Position numbers and translations under genes: made by a program. From assembly GCF_937616625.2 (NCBI RefSeq), contig NC_065572.1, positions 71,918,653 to 71,982,652 on the forward strand: a stretch of 64,000 nucleotides of DNA. Reading direction: 5' to 3'. Under the pieces are notes generated by a model, which did not search any database, was not told the DNA's origin, and worked only from the letters and a program-made list of their open reading frames with translations. Shown here piece by piece: positions 36,315 to 48,512 of this stretch (within the stretch, counting starts at the first letter, position 1; every line of letters starts with the position of its first letter). Source of the stretch: Mercurialis annua (Eukaryota > Streptophyta > Magnoliopsida > Malpighiales > Euphorbiaceae).

Positions 36315-36556
36315 TTTGATGCACTGCTTCAGCTTGTTACTCGAAAAGAAAATAGCAAAGGTGAAAGAATATATTGTTTTACACAAAAAGACAGTAATAA
36401 TCATGCAATGTTGCTTTCATACTGCATATTTTGTTGGAAACTTTCTACTACTACTACCACAAGGGTTTTAAATTCCAGCATAATTTAAATTTTGAAAGTT
36501 TTTAGATTTAACTTCTTTATTGTTTTTTGTCAAATTCTTTGTGAAAATATGATAAT

Positions 36557-36741
36557 GGATTGGAATTCTCTCAAGTTCAAAATGAACTTGATGGGGTCAT
36601 GTTCACGATCTACACCGTTCATTATAAAATGAACGGTGTAGATAAAAAAAGCACAATTTTAATCAAATTAATTTACACCGTTCATTTTATAATGAACGGT
36701 GTAGATCATGAACATATTTGAACTTGAGGAAATCCCAATCC
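36557..36741. mobile_element. Foldback MITE with nested palindromes, 185 bp
   Basis: Terminal inverted repeats of 25 bp (left starts GGATTGGAATTCTCTCAAGT; right reverse complement starts GGATTGGGATTTCCTCAAGT). TAAT lies on both sides as a candidate target duplication (36553-36556, 36742-36745). Inside, two near-identical short palindromes (CTACACCGTTCATT...AATGAACGGTGTAG at about 36610-36638, and its counterpart near 36672-36706) are arranged symmetrically, so the whole element can fold in more than one way. TAA-type duplications suggest PIF/Harbinger, but the family is unsure. Confidence 0.75.
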
Positions 36742-36749
36742 TAATTGAG

Positions 36750-39700
36750 TAGAAATCTTTCTAAAAAAAACGGTCGTTTTTTTTTTTTTATTATTATTAT
36801 TAAAAATTTAGTTTGACAAATATCAATTTTTTATTGGTCGGCGGTTGAGCATTTTTCTCACTAGTTTACTTTTGAAAAATATTAATTTAATAAAAATATA
36901 TGTTACTCATCCGTATATCGAGTATGGATTTATTAATAGGTCTAAGTTTTAATGTTACTTTTTTATTCTTTTTTATATCATATTTCCTTTAAAATAATAT
37001 TTATATAGACTTATATATCGTGTCATTGTACAAAGTCAATAAAATTACGAGTAATTAAAAATTATAATTAACTATATTATATCATTAATACTATTTAAGA
37101 TTATCTTGTAATTTTATTGATTCGCAAATAAGGTGTGGATAAAATTTATGTAATTTTTTTATTTTATAATATCCTAAACATAATTTATAAAATAATTATT
37201 AATAGAGATAATCAAAATAAATATAAATTATATAAGTGTGCTTAAAAAATAGAAGTACTTATTTTTCAGAAAATAAAATAAAAGGACTTTTAGAATAGAA
37301 TGAGAGAATAGTTTTATTTGTGAGAGGAGATAAATGAGGATTGGCAATCACGGAGTAATTTGCGCGGTTTCTAATGATTTTACAGGGATAGCATTTGAAT
37401 GTTGCAATTGTTAATCGTACAACCCATCTCGAGAAAGACGCCCTTTGGTGGGCCATATTTTGTGATCCAATTGCTGTTTAAGATGTACTATAATTAAACA
37501 AAATTTTAAAAAAATATCCACTACTTTTTACATATCTTAAAAATAAATAATATTTTTTTGTTTAGAACGTTTTAATAATACTAAATGCATCTGCATTGTT
37601 TTCAATAATTTTGATTATATATATTTTGTAATCATTAATAATTATTTTATGTAAAAACTTGTTTTTAATCTTAAGATGTATTGATTTTTTCAAAATGTAC
37701 AAATAATGATATTGGAAACATTTACATGTTAAAATTAATATTATAATAAAAACAATTAATCTAGCAATTATTTTTTAAATATTTTGCAAATAAATTTTAT
37801 TCATTTCAATGGTAGTCTTCATTGCATTCGTCAAAACATCTTATGATTTATAATAATTCTTGAATTTACCATTAAAATCAAAAGTTCATAGCAATTTATA
37901 TAGTTGGTTGTTCTTTTAATCTTACCCTGCAATATTTTATCAAGTTATACGAGCAATTAGGCAGATATCTAGTTGGTATGCCTAATTGCTCATAGGCGAA
38001 CAAGACGAACCGAGCCCTGAACTACCTAGAAGGCTAGTTGCGCGTGTTTTTTCAAAAAATGTGTGATCGGAGGGCCACTCCGGAATTTCCATCAACATGG
38101 ATAATGATCAGGGTTTATCTCCTTAATAAAGGCTATAACTATTTTCATTTTAATAATGAGAAGAGGTTAATCGTTTTTTATATCTTTAAATATTTATATT
38201 TTTCTTCATACTCTTGTAACATTGTGTTGGTTTTACTATCAGAGTTGTTTCCAGTATAACCTAGTCTGACTTCTATTGATATTGTTCGTTATGCAATAGC
38301 CGACAGACTATCTTTACATTTGAGATTTGTCATTTAATATTTTCATTTAAATCTTATTTAATATAAATCGTTATTTAAATAAAATATATTATTTTTATCT
38401 TTAAAGTATCAATAAAATTATATAGTAAATAATAAATATGTTTTTGGCTTAGGATGAGACAAGTATTTACGTTTATATTAATTTTATAGTTAATCTGTTT
38501 GATTTGTTTTAATTTAATCTAGCTTATCTAGATTTACACTAAATTATATATACGATGAATAGAATTATTTTCCTCACACCATTGGATAGAGACAAAACAA
38601 TAGTTTTTATTCGATAAAAGTGTTTTTTTTAATTTATATTTAATTATTTATTCGTTTGTTATCTATAAAAAAGGAAGTAACTTTGCCAAAATAAATTGTT
38701 TTGCTTGATCATTATTAATTGTTTCTCGGATAATAGTAGCATCGATTATGATAACTAAATTAACATAAACTCTTTCTTTATATGTATATATCGTAAAAAA
38801 AATTAAATATTATTATACAAACGGTTTTTAAACCATTCTCTCTTTTGGAAAATTGTTCTTAAATTTCAACCCGCACCTCAATTATTTCTGAATTTTTATT
38901 TAATAATATAATTGTTCATCTAGTAAATTGTTCTTTAACTCTGAAATGTTCTAATCATGTGTCACCATTGATAGATCCACCAAGGGGCGGGGGGAATGAA
39001 AGGAAAAACAATCTGCTTTCATTTGGCATATTTCACTCCCTAAAGATTCAAGGAAAAAAGAACCAATTAAAATCTTATTTTATATTTAAATTTGATGATA
39101 TTTATTCTATTTTGCAATGAGATTGGAGATGACTTACAAGTTACAACGAATTGCGCCAATTTTCAGCAATTTCTTCTTACCAGTGGCCTATACAAAGACT
39201 AAAATCAATGAGAAAATGGTGCAAGAGCAGAATTGGAGGGTGAGGATGGGTCCTAAAATGTTGATGTGAGGTCAGCAGAGAGAATCAAGTACACAGGCGT
39301 GCGTGACACTGTCAAGCATCACGCGCGAGTCAGGATGAGACATCGTTGCGGAAACTTTGGTGCTTCTGCGGCCTAATCCACTAACATTCTTACATCATTT
39401 CAGCTTACTGTTACTTCACTCTCCTTATGCGCGTCCGTGTGTCTTTAACAATCTAATTAACTCCTCTAACTCTCGTGTTGCAATACTGAGTAAAAACGTC
39501 TGCGAGAGGAATTTCTTTTTGCCGGAGCGAGAGGAATTCAACTCACGTCTATAGCTCGTTGATGTTTTGCATTTTATTTTATATTTAGCTACAACCTCAT
39601 TTTAGATAAAATAATATGTTAAATATTGTATTTTGTTTCAAATGATATAAATTGAAATTTAACATACATTTCTAATATAAAATGCTAAAAACTGATCTAA

Positions 39701-40059
39701 CAAATTATCATAATAATTATTTTAATTATTTATAGTGTAACTAATAAATTAATATGTTCACGATAGTATTTTTTTTAAAAAAAAATTAGTGTTGATGTTA
39801 GCATAGAAAAAAGTGTAGCATGGTGAAATGCCATAAAGCTATAATGGACGTGTAGTTTTAAATTACCCATTCCTAAACTATGGAGAGGACAAAGTTGTAG
39901 CTGTCAAGTGATTTAAAAAAGAGTCACTAAATCTTTAGATAATTTTATTTTAGTTATAGACTTTTGATTTATTTTATTTTAATAATTAAATTAAATTTTA
40001 TTGTAATAAAAATAATTTTTGATCACCAAATACATAAATATGGAGTTGATTTTTAAACC
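36750..40059. other. AT-rich intergenic DNA
   Basis: 3.3 kb with no supported gene. A less AT-rich stretch at about 39230-39550 has only short frames without family features. Confidence 0.5.
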
Positions 40060-40075
40060 GCTTATGTGTTTATAT

Positions 40076-40693
40076 TTTTTTTTTGACAATCGAATAATCT
40101 TTCATTAATAATAAAGAGCAGTTACAGGTGTAAGAATTCAGAAAATGTATAACCATTTCTAATGACATGACATGGAACAAGATATAAACTTTGATTCGCA
40201 AATCGCCTTACAAAACAAAATCAAAATTACATAACCGCTCTAACACAATAAGATCCAATCCTTTTCTGTCTAACAGAAGACTCACAAACTCTTCATAAAA
40301 AACAATAAATCTTTCATATAGAAAGAACAGCAAAACTTTCAAAAAAGAAAGACAATCGCTGTAAAATAGTTATCAAAAAGAAAAACTAATATAACCTATA
40401 ACGATTTCATCTTCAATCTTGAAAGGGCTTGATCCATCTCTGATTTTTTATTCGTATATCTATTGAAATTGATGCGCCTCGTCGATAGATTTACCAACCA
40501 AAATGAAAAAAGATGAAAAAGAGTCGGTCATTTATTTTATTCTAAAGCAATAAAAAAGAAATGGCTACCGCCAACGGCAAAAATAAACCATTGACGGCAG
40601 CCGAAGCGAAAAATAAAAGAGAAACGCTTGGCGGCTAAGGTTTTCTATTTGAGAGAGAGGGGAGAGGGAAAAAAAAAGGTTCCAAAATATAAT
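40076..40693 (-). mobile_element. Non-autonomous LINE-like retroposon with 16-bp target duplication, 618 bp
   Basis: The element is bounded by identical 16-bp direct repeats GCTTATGTGTTTATAT at 40060-40075 and 40694-40709. Next to the left repeat is a T run (40076-40084), i.e. a poly-A tail on the minus strand. The minus-strand 5' end has a CTCTCTC / AAAACCTTAGCCGCC leader like those of plant L1-type LINEs. The 3' end is a TTAATGAAAGATT stretch before the A tail. No long frame exists, so it was probably mobilised in trans by a LINE. Internal deletion of a full LINE or a long SINE-like unit are both possible. Confidence 0.8.
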
Positions 40694-40709
40694 GCTTATG
40701 TGTTTATAT

Positions 40710-41294
40710 AAAACAATAAAGTATAGTTAATATCAAACACTTATTGCAACACACATAAAATCTGGTTTGAAATTAATAAAAATCATTTGCGTTAATTATA
40801 TTAAAGTTTGGCTTGAAATAAAACACTTTAGTTTTAAGACCAATCTAAAATATTAACTCGAAAATTTAATAACTTCTGTAATCAATATCCCATTCTCAAT
40901 ATGTATTCCTTATTTTTATATATTTCATTTTGATAAATAATTATAAAATAATTTTAACTTTATTGTAATTATCTTTAATTAATATTTTGGAAAGTAACTT
41001 TAAAATATACATGGCATATTTATTTATTAATTCATTTTAAATAATTAACATAAAAATAATTGTAAATTGAATTGAGACGAAAAAAGCTCGTAATTAAGTT
41101 CATTAATGCGATTCTTACAAAGTAGCAAGGTGTCTTCTAAGAGAGGATGCAAGTATCTATAAAATTAAAAATTCGAATGAAAGAGCCAACAAAATATAGA
41201 TAATCAATAATCAATTATAGATGGTAGTTATAATTTTCTTTTGGCTTAATTAACTGTCTACGCATGAAAGTGCTAAGTTTGTAGAACACTATTA
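40710..41294. other. AT-rich intergenic DNA
   Basis: Nothing recognisable on either strand. Confidence 0.4.
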
Positions 41295-41613
41295 CTCTCT
41301 CCGTCTATTTTTAGTTGTCGCTTTAGGCAAATATTTTTGTCCATCAATAGTTGTCATTTTAGGATTTCTATGTAATTTTATAATAGTATTCCAAATTTGA
41401 CCTTATTATTAATTCACTTCATTAAATGATAGTTCAATTTTTAAAGTTAAATCATCCAATAATGGGTTATAACTCTACTTTCAAAATTAAATTTTTCAAT
41501 AGTGGAGTTTATAAACAGGGTTATATTAGTCTTTATGTTTATAATTTAAGACAAAAGAAGCACTTTCTTAATCTTAGTAACATAGGCAAAGCGACAACTA
41601 AAAATGGACGGAG
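41295..41613. mobile_element. Stowaway-like MITE, 319 bp
   Basis: Inverted ends CTCTCTCCGTCTATTTTTAG (left) and, reverse-complemented, CTCCGTCCATTTTTAGTTGT (right), both continuing TTGTCGCTTT. TA dinucleotides lie immediately outside (41293-41294, 41614-41615). Ends and TA duplication fit Tc1/Mariner Stowaway MITEs. The open frame inside (about 41426-41755) is chance. Confidence 0.8.
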
Positions 41614-41615
41614 TA

Positions 41616-42217
41616 CAAGAAAGATTTCGACAGAACCCACAAGGATTGGTCATTTTAACTCATTTTACTCTTTCGATTTTAAATCGTCCGTAATTTTATA
41701 TCATTTCAGATTTAAATTGTCTAATAACATTCCGCCAACTCAATTGAGACGCTAAAGTAAACCAAATCAACCAGCATATCTGTTTTTATCCAAAACCATA
41801 AATTTTCCTTTTAATTGATCTTTTGTATCTAAGTTCATAGAAGAAAAAAAACAAGTATTTGTTATAATACCTTTATATTGTCATTTAGAAAGTTTGAAAA
41901 AATTGACCCCAGTTTCTTTTTAATTTATATCTTGTTGTTCTAATTAGAGATGTGAAAAAAATAATTGATAAATATTATTTGGTTTGGGTTGATTTAAATT
42001 GAAATTACAAAAAAATAGTGCTTTTATTCGGTTTAATTTTGAATAGAAATGATAAATAACCGAGTGGTAGAAAAAACTCTTTTCCTCTTCATCAAAAGTT
42101 ATGAATTCAAACATGGCAACTTTTTAAAAATTAACGGATTATATTTGATTATATCTGCATTAATGAGGACAGTGACTTAAAACATCAGGTTGTATTTGTA
42201 TTAAAAGAAATTACAGT
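41616..42217. other. AT-rich intergenic DNA
   Basis: No gene or defined repeat seen between the two MITEs. Confidence 0.4.
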
Positions 42218-42226
42218 TTACTTTTA

Positions 42227-42406
42227 AAGTGTTTATTCCACACAACGGATGTGCCACGTCATTTTTACAACAAGATAATAATTATTTTCGATAAGAAATC
42301 TTTATTTATTGTTATTTTTTTATCATTAAACATTTGCACATGACTAACGCCTCATTGGTTTGTTACACGAATGACGTGGTGCAACCGTTGCGTTGTATAA
42401 TTATTC
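42227..42406. mobile_element. Mutator-type MITE, copy 2
   Basis: 180 bp, same family as 12930-13111: the left end AAGTGTTTATTCCACACAAC and right end with GACGTGGTGCAACCGTTGCG align over most of their length, as does the interior ATCATT-A-CATTTGCACATG-like middle. The flanking 9-mers are TTACTTTTA (42218-42226) and TTACTTTTG (42407-42415), eight of nine matching, as for an older Mutator-type insertion. No coding capacity. Confidence 0.82.
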
Positions 42407-42415
42407 TTACTTTTG

Positions 42416-43824
42416 ACAAACCAAACCAAAAATAAACTTAACTAAAAAAAACGAGCCATTTAACATTTTAATTCAATTTTTTAATAAAACTACTACAATT
42501 TAATATTAAAAAAATTAAATTCGGTAAGTATAAATTGAATCGAGATCCCTAGAAATATTACAATAGTTTTCTGTGATAAAAGAAAGATTGTTTCAAGCAT
42601 GATCAAGATCAATTAAAATTATATAGTGGCCAATAATTATAGCAATTGATTTAACTTTCTTTAGTTCTGTAATAATTTTCAAGGAGGCATTTCCTTTATC
42701 GGTAAACATGTTGAATTATGAAATTCTATAAATGTAATTTAGGGACATGAAGTGATTGAAGAGAATACTCAAAAAAGAACCGAAATAAACCAATTAAATA
42801 ATTTGACTCAGTAGGGATAAAAACAAAAGTAGAGTCCAAATGATTTTACATATTACTTTTTCGTGGATGTAATATGATTTAAAATTATGTTTACTTCAAC
42901 CTAAATGCCTAATTATCATATGCCATTTCCAATTTTTCTTATATCAGTGTAGCCTCCTCTTTCAGTGGCCTTAATTTGATAGTACTAAATTGTTCAATCG
43001 GGTTGGTTTACTACCAATTTTTTAGGGATCAATTACACAATTAACATTGAACGGAAAATTTTTGAGCTATTCGAATTTATCTCGAGTAAAATTTAAATTC
43101 GAACACGAGCTATTCAAATATGATTAAGGAGTTTTATAAAGCTTACAAGTCTAAACGAGTTTTTTACACATACTATAAAATAATAATTTGTGTTTTATTA
43201 TATTTATTTTTACATATAAAATCATGGCATGTGATCTTAGTTAGTTAAACATCTTTAATTGAAAATAAATTAAAATACATAAAATATGATATTGTTTTTA
43301 GGTAAAAAGTACAAAAAATGTCCTCGATTTTTTCTCAAAAATATAGACCAGCTCTTTTTTTTGGCACAATTAAACTCTCGTACTTTTAAAATTAAACAAT
43401 TAAAACCCGATTGTTTTAAAATTAAATAAATAAACCCTTTTAACTTACTTTTAGACACTTACCCCCTCAAAATTTCGGTAAATATTTTAAATATTAAAAT
43501 TATTTTTAAACTTTTTTCTTATATGATTATGAAAGACATGTTAGCCTTTAACGAGTGTTTCTAATGGTATTGGATGAAAGGAGTCATTTACTCTATTTGA
43601 AAATAAAAATGGGCTTAATTATATCCAAAGAATGTAAAAAAGGCTGATTTGTACTTTTATAAAAATTATGAAAAAAAATTTATACCTTTTATTTTATTTT
43701 TATTAAATCTCATAGTTTAGATGTCATTCAAACTCGGGCTTAAACTTGCAGATTTGAGTCTATTCAAATTAGAATTCCAACGCGAAATTGGCTTAAACTA
43801 TTCACTCCCTTGTACATTTTGTAG
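42416..43824. other. AT-rich intergenic DNA
   Basis: No supported feature. Confidence 0.4.
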
Positions 43825-44200
43825 TTTTTTTTAGTAAAATGTTGGAAACCAGAAATCAGGATCGCACCCGAACATCTCAATTAGGTTGATACCCTCTTAG
43901 CGAAAGCATCACGCTTCTGGAGAACCAAAAATAAATCATATAAATGAAAAAATGAATACAAATAGTTCAAAATAACAAAGAAGAAAAAGCTAACAAGAGC
44001 TGCTAGCGGTAAGAAGTCATCCTACTAAAATCATTAGAGATGACCTTATTACAAAATTCAAGGGCTGAATCCCACCCAAAAAAAGAACTCACAGAGACTC
44101 CGTGCTTAGCTAAGCTATCAGCCGCCATATTTCCTTCTCTGAAAATATGAGAAACCCGAAAGTTCATTTGAGAAACAAACTGAAGACACTGCAACTATTG
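43825..44200 (-). pseudogene. 3' fragment of an L1-type LINE (RNase H tail)
   Basis: The minus-strand frame 44194-44003 encodes a 63-residue piece. It contains FRVSHIFREGNMAADSLAKH, the C-terminal signature of the RNase H domain found at the end of plant LINE ORF2 proteins (and related RVT_3 proteins). A stop precedes it in frame. It is followed by about 180 bp of 3' UTR and an A run on the minus strand (T run at 43825-43832). It is strongly 5'-truncated. I found no clear target duplication. Confidence 0.72.
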
Positions 44201-45930
44201 TTTTTTAACCAACATTATTTGATTTGCATAGATACCTTTTCAATTTTTTTTTATCTCAGAATAATCATCAACTATATTACTTTTGCAATTGGCTTTCAGT
44301 TTCAACTGGGAAGTTATTTTTATCTCATCTTCATATATCTCACATTATTATAATTAAAAAAAATTATAAAGATAAAGGACCAACACCAACAACCAGATTA
44401 CGAATTATGGTCATTTTAATTATAATTAGATCTAAACCCATTTTTATGCATAAGAGCTATTGTAATGTAGTTTATTGATAACTAATCACTTCACCTTATT
44501 CATCAATTAACAATATTACCTATTAATTTGATGATCAAGTATAAAATTCCAACAATTTTTTTATTAAATTATATACAATGTCATCATTTTACAATAATTT
44601 ACAACTTTATCATGATATTTAAAAGTTATCAATTTTATTTTTAATTTTTTAATTTTTATAATTCTATCCTCATGCAAAAATCTGGTATAGTTGACATGAC
44701 AATCAAAAAAAAAAAGAATATGGTGTGATAAATCAGACGCCACAAGTAATTTATTATAATTTATATTGATACTTCACAATAAAAAATGTTGTTTTGTATT
44801 TTTTTTCATAAAGACATTGTAGTGCTAAATTAGATTTTTAACTGAATAATCAACGTAGCAACACGATCAATATTTGGTACATTTGGATTGTCACATAATA
44901 ACATTTTCTGATCACCACGCCAGCTATAAGTTGCTGAATTAAATGACGATCAAACTGCAAAAAAATTAAAAGATGGTAAGTGAAATTGACAATTTTAAAA
45001 AAATCATAACAATATTTTAATTGAGTATAAAAATGATACTTTTGTATGTAATTAATCATTTTTTTATATATAGGATATAATATATACTCGACCATTGTAT
45101 ACATCAATTAATCCATATTCAGAGTTGAGGTGACCTTTAACTAGCCAAATTCAACGCAGTGTAAGAACAAAAGAAATTAAAAAAAGTCAAGCTGAGGAGT
45201 TGAGCTGGGCTCACTATGGTTAGACTTATTATGATATGGTGGAGGTGATTTTATGAGCAGATGGACTTTTGAGGATAGGGCTTTTCAAAGTGTCAGACTC
45301 TGTACCCAACTGTTGAATTACCTAACTGTTCAGTAATTGAAAAATAGATAGCGTCACCTGCAATTTTAAATGTTCTTATAAATTAATTAATATAGTCCAC
45401 ATCCACACCTTATTTTAGGAGTGTCAAAATGTGTTCTCGGATCGTATTTGTATTGTTTCGACTCACTTCGTTGATCCGTTTAAGATCAATACAAAAACGA
45501 TTCATTTAACTAATCACATTAAAATCTTCAATCCTAACGTGAATCTTAAATGAATACCACGACACGACATGATTAACATAACAAGTACGACTATTATGAT
45601 ATGATAAATTATATCACTCAATTATCTTAACGTGTTAGACGAATCGTGTTACTACCGACACCCAACTTTATATAATTTGAAGAAACCGAACAATGGAGAC
45701 TGAAAGTTATAATTATATGGCTGCCCGTGACACAGTGGACTTTTATTACAATTCTGAATCCAAATATGGACTGCCTGACATTACCTGCAACTTTCCACCG
45801 TTTCCATTACATTGTAATTCCTCCATTTGTTGTTGCAGGTAATTAGTAATTACTTGCTTCTCTCACAAAATGTTTACTTATAGAAGGGAAGGTGCCTTTT
45901 TTTTATTTTCTTTCATGTTGTGGGTAGAAA
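44201..45930. other. AT-rich intergenic DNA with a possible degraded hAT-like element
   Basis: No gene seen. At about 45418-45664 a GGAGTGTCAA-like left end and a right end whose reverse complement reads GGGTGTCGG enclose ACACGA/CGTGTT-rich sequence, like degraded non-autonomous hAT elements. The expected 8-bp duplication is not visible. Confidence 0.35.
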
Positions 45931-46500
45931 CCAGGGGCGGATCCACTATTGGAAAAATGCAACTTAGAGACGAACTTTCGACCCTAAATGGAGTAAATCT
46001 GTCCCTAAAACAATTAGGGACGCGTAATCTGTCACTAATAAAGATTATGTGGCCAAATTGAGGATGGATTTCTTATAAATATTTTTGTCGTTATTTAATA
46101 TCGTCGTTAATTTAGAGACTAGTCCTATTTATTGCTAAATCGAGTTCCATTTGTTGTCGTTGGATGTAGTGACTGCCGCTAAATGAAAACAAATTTGGTT
46201 GCAATTTTTTGTTTACATATTTTATCCTAAAAGTTTCATTTTTATTGTCTCTAATTTTTATATTAACAATGCATTTTAATCTGTTAAAAAAATTCTCACT
46301 TAATTTAGATTTTTGCAGGGGCAGGACTCGGAATTCTACTATGGGTGGCTAATTTGTACAAAATAAAATTTGAGGGGGCTAATTGTATAAGATTTAAAAT
46401 TAAGTAACCATATTTTAAATAAAAAAAATTGAAAGAGTAATTTTGTAAAAAAAAATTGCAGGAGTGATCACTACCTCAGTCATAAGGCTGGTTCCGTCCG
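45931..46500. mobile_element. Possible non-autonomous DNA transposon with CAGGGGCGGATCCA-type ends
   Basis: The left end (about 45931) CCAGGGGCGGATCCA and the reverse complement of the right end (about 46485-46500) CACGGACGGAACCA are similar. An internal GTCCCTAA...TTAGGGAC inverted pair (46001-46021) adds structure. Boundaries and superfamily are uncertain, and a second GCAGGGGCAGGACTCGG start at 46316 suggests two nested insertions. Confidence 0.4.
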
Positions 46501-47857
46501 TGAGTTTTTGGCTATTGGAGCTAAAAAGTAGGGTGGAGAGTTGCATCTACTTTAGTCCTTGCTTGTTCTCTTATATATTCCGACATTGTTTTATGGTATC
46601 GTAACAAATATCTCGCCTTATTTTATGGTGCCTTGACTTTTTAAAATCTTTATTTTGGACCATTCTTTAATTTTCAGTTTCAATTATAGTTATTTGTTCA
46701 ATTATAGTGTAAAAAAAAGTTAAAATATATCGTTTATATTGCTTTATATTGTTCCAATTTACATTTTTATGAAAAATTCAAATATGAAACAATATGAATG
46801 ATATATTTGAACTTTTTCTCACTTCAATTTAAACAAATGAATATAATTAAAATCAAAAATTGATAAATGAACTAAAATTGAAGATTTTGAAATGTAAAAC
46901 TATTTTTTCAAAAAAATAAAATGAAACTATGAAAATAAAAATTCAAGATGCGGGACACTTTTAAATAATTAAGTCTTGTTTTTTTACCATCTTTTTTAAG
47001 TTACTCATTGTTTTTTTTTCTTCGTCGCATTTTTTTTTAAAGTTAAACAATTTTATAATATGATTCAATCAACTTAAAATGCATGCCTTAGTGTCACGAA
47101 TGCATTTCATAATGTTAATATTATCGTTGTATATTATTTTGATTATATAATTTTGACTTTCTTCGCAATAGAAAAAATATTTAGAGAAAACTCTAAACAA
47201 TCCTCTATTTTTACTGAGGTTTTTTAAACAACTATTTTTTTGGATGTTAGTAGACCGATATTGTTACAGTGCATAACATATTGTAGCAGTGATATTGGCT
47301 ATTATATCCTGAGAGTGACGTAGTCGATAATTTGTTTTACACTGTTCGGGCAGAGCCACAAAACATTTTAAAAAAACGACATAATCTGCAATTCATTCTA
47401 GAAAAATCATTTGGTAGATTTGTCTCTTTTTAATTACGCTCCAACACCTGAGAGAGGTAAGCGTAAGCTTAACAACTTTACTAAATACTATATTACTCAA
47501 TGAATCGACTGACTTTACAAACGCACTACTTAATCGACTTTTTGTTAATATTTTAACGAGTCAATTGAATATTACTCAATTACTATTATTTATGTCTCAA
47601 ATCGATGGACAATTTAAGATAAATTGTAAGTGATACATGCTTCAGGTTAAAGTTTGAGTCCTATTGGTAGCAATAGAATGTCATTACTAAAATTGGAGGC
47701 AATACATGAGTATATTCATGTTTATCTCATCAATTTGCCATTCTAAATGTTTATCTTTATCTTCCACCGCACTCCAAGTAGTCTGAATTGTTCAGAATTA
47801 AAAGCAAGCCTAGCCGTTCAGAGAAATTGATCTTAGGCCATTTTGGTTAGTTTTTTT
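46501..47857. other. AT-rich intergenic DNA
   Basis: No supported feature. Confidence 0.4.
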
Positions 47858-48011
47858 GGGAAAAATTGAAAAATACTTGATTTTGTTAAAATAATCTCAA
47901 AAATACTTATGTTCGTTTTTATTTACGGACAATACTTACAAAAGAAAATAAATTGCACCTAACACTTAATTTAATAAAAACATTAAACCTAACACTTAAA
48001 ATCTTATTTCT

Positions 48012-48330
48012 CTAAACCCTAAAACCTAAACCATACAAAACCCTAAACTCTAAATCATGGTAAATTATAAACCCTAAACTCTAAACTCTAAACCTTAAAC
48101 CATGCTAAACCCTAAACCCTAAATCATGCTAAATTCTATATCCTAAATTTTAAACCCTAAACCCTAAATCATGCTAAACCATAAACCCTAAATCATGCTA
48201 AACCCTATATCCTAAATCTTAAACCCTAAACCCTAAATCATGCTAAGCCCTAAATCATGTTAAACCCTAACCCTAAAATCATAAACCCTAAACCCTAAAA
48301 TCTTAAAATCTAAATTCTAAATCTTAAATA
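48012..48330. repeat. Degenerate telomere-like array (CCCTAAA variants)
   Basis: Many exact and variant CCCTAAA units (plant telomere motif on this strand), often in the form AAACCCTAAATCATGCT. Higher-order repetition with an ATCATGCTAAA spacer shows local amplification rather than a healed telomere. Confidence 0.85.
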
Positions 48331-48512
48331 AATGGAGTTAAATGTTGGATGAATAAAAAATGGAGTTAAATGTTGGATGAAATAAAAAAATTGTGTTAAG
48401 TGTTGGATGAAATAAAAAAGATGAAATCAAGTGCTGGATGAAATAAAAAGGTGGAATCAAGTGCTAGATGAAATAAAAAGGTGGGATCAAGTGTTGACTG
48501 AAAAAAAAAAGA
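48331..48512. repeat. Minisatellite, about 30-bp unit, six copies
   Basis: Tandem units of the form TGGAGTTAAATGTTGGATGA followed by AATAAAAA, drifting to GTGGGATCAAGTGTTGACTG in the last copy. The unit itself resembles the inner edge of the right terminal repeat (CAAGTGTTGA), so it may have grown from it. Confidence 0.8.

Noticed and set aside
36306..36488. 60-codon frame near the 41-bp duplication
   Set aside because: No conserved features; ordinary chance frame in AT-rich DNA.
45418..45664. Complete hAT MITE
   Set aside because: The ends look hAT-like but no 8-bp duplication is seen, so it is mentioned only as a possible degraded element.
48012..48330. Former chromosome end (true interstitial telomere)
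   Set aside because: Units are degenerate, separated by a recurring ATCATGCT spacer and enclosed by inverted repeats, so local amplification inside an element fits better than a chromosome fusion.
48331..48512. CRISPR-like array
   Set aside because: The repeats are contiguous with no unique spacers and lie in plant nuclear DNA; this is a minisatellite.
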